Shown in pieces: positions 63,701 to 64,000 of a stretch of 64,000 nt of DNA. The stretch spans positions 9,199,501 to 9,263,500 of the forward strand of contig OX621258.1 in the NCBI GenBank assembly GCA_951640165.1, written 5' to 3'. The position numbers were made by a program, and so were the translations under genes. The notes under the pieces are model-generated. The model was not told the DNA's origin and made no database searches. It was given only the letters and a program-made list of their open reading frames with translations. Positions within the stretch are counted from its first letter, which is position 1. Each line of letters starts with the position of its first letter. This DNA comes from Pseudoips prasinana. Taxonomy: Eukaryota; Arthropoda; Insecta; Lepidoptera; Nolidae.

Positions 63701-64000
63701 GCTACAATCCTTGCAGCCATCTTCAATGGCTGTATAAGTGATGGTGTCTTTCCCGATTTAATGAAAATAAGTAAGATAATACCCATTTTCAAGGCAGGTT
63801 GTTCAAAAAATGCCACGAATTATAGGCCTATCTCAATACTGCCAGCTTTAAGTAAAATATTTGAAAAGCTGATGCTCAGCCAAATGTTGTCGCACTTTAA
63901 CGTGAATGAGATATTGCATAACAAGCAGTTCGGGTTTACAAGGGGCCGCTCTACTCAGGATGCAGGTTGCACATTAATTAGGTCAATATTGGAGGCTTGG
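63701..64000 (+). pseudogene. LINE E ORF2 continuation (RT fingers)
   Basis: Resumes directly after the target duplication: ATILAAIFNGCISDGVFPDL, SKIIPIFKAGCSKNATNYRP, ISILPALSKIFEKLM, KQFGFTRGRSTQDAG. It runs open to the window edge. The catalytic Asp and YxDD would lie beyond 64000. Confidence 0.85.

Larger units (their letters stand above)
57419..64000 (+). mobile_element. LINE family E, two-ORF element interrupted by LINE G
   Basis: Leader, ORF1, then ORF2 with endonuclease and the start of RT. Interrupted from 60407 to 63693, resuming at 63701 and leaving the window at 64000. The left boundary is not fixed. Confidence 0.8.

Overview
The window is repeat-dense eukaryotic DNA, most probably from a moth or butterfly. 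No host gene can be recognised with confidence in 64 kb. The lepidopteran call rests on three things: tRNA-derived SINE families, short Helitron-like elements ending in CTAG, and a cecropia-type mariner, all of kinds I associate with Lepidoptera. It is inference, not a database match. Nearly every long open frame belongs to a transposable element. The AT-rich stretches between them hold nothing I can assign.

Layout. 0-6 kb: SINE pieces, a 5S-rRNA-like SINE, and eroded LINE C-termini, one split by a palindromic MITE. 6-9 kb: a SINE, a TA-flanked MITE and a decayed LINE (family B). 10.3-11.4 kb: a ~200-bp tandem array beside a possible small exon. 13-24 kb: many SINE, LINE and MITE fragments, including a zinc-finger-ended LINE piece inserted in a SINE. 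25-27 kb: a cluster of Helitron-like elements and a CCCTA-rich minisatellite. 28-30 kb: a nest several insertions deep. 32.5-34.7 kb: a Helitron inside a SINE, then an intact mariner with a 339-residue transposase. 35-40 kb: more SINEs, several carrying younger insertions. 40.6-42.7 kb: a young 5'-truncated LINE (family A) with an open reverse transcriptase. 44.4-45.7 kb: a second mariner lineage, frame-broken. 46.3-48.1 kb: a third LINE (family D) lying tail-to-tail with another copy of its own 3' end. 49-56 kb: SINEs, a Harbinger-type MITE and Helitron remnants. 57.4-64 kb: a LINE (family E) with a coiled-coil/esterase-like ORF1, interrupted in ORF2 by another LINE (family G, minus strand) that left a 7-bp target duplication.

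How the parts relate. SINEs are mobilised by partner LINEs. SINE-2 shares its 3' end with the LINE fragment at 21.16-21.72 kb, the clearest partner pair here. SINE-1, SINE-3 and SINE-6 carry different tRNA-like heads on a common tail domain. Non-autonomous DNA elements (TA-flanked, TTA-flanked and CTG-flanked MITEs; A^T-inserted Helitrons) use these retroelements as targets, so relative ages can be read from the nesting. The only element that looks able to make its own complete enzyme is the mariner at 33.38-34.66 kb.

Family labels (SINE-1 to SINE-6, LINE A to G, repeats P, Q, R) are local names used only in this annotation.
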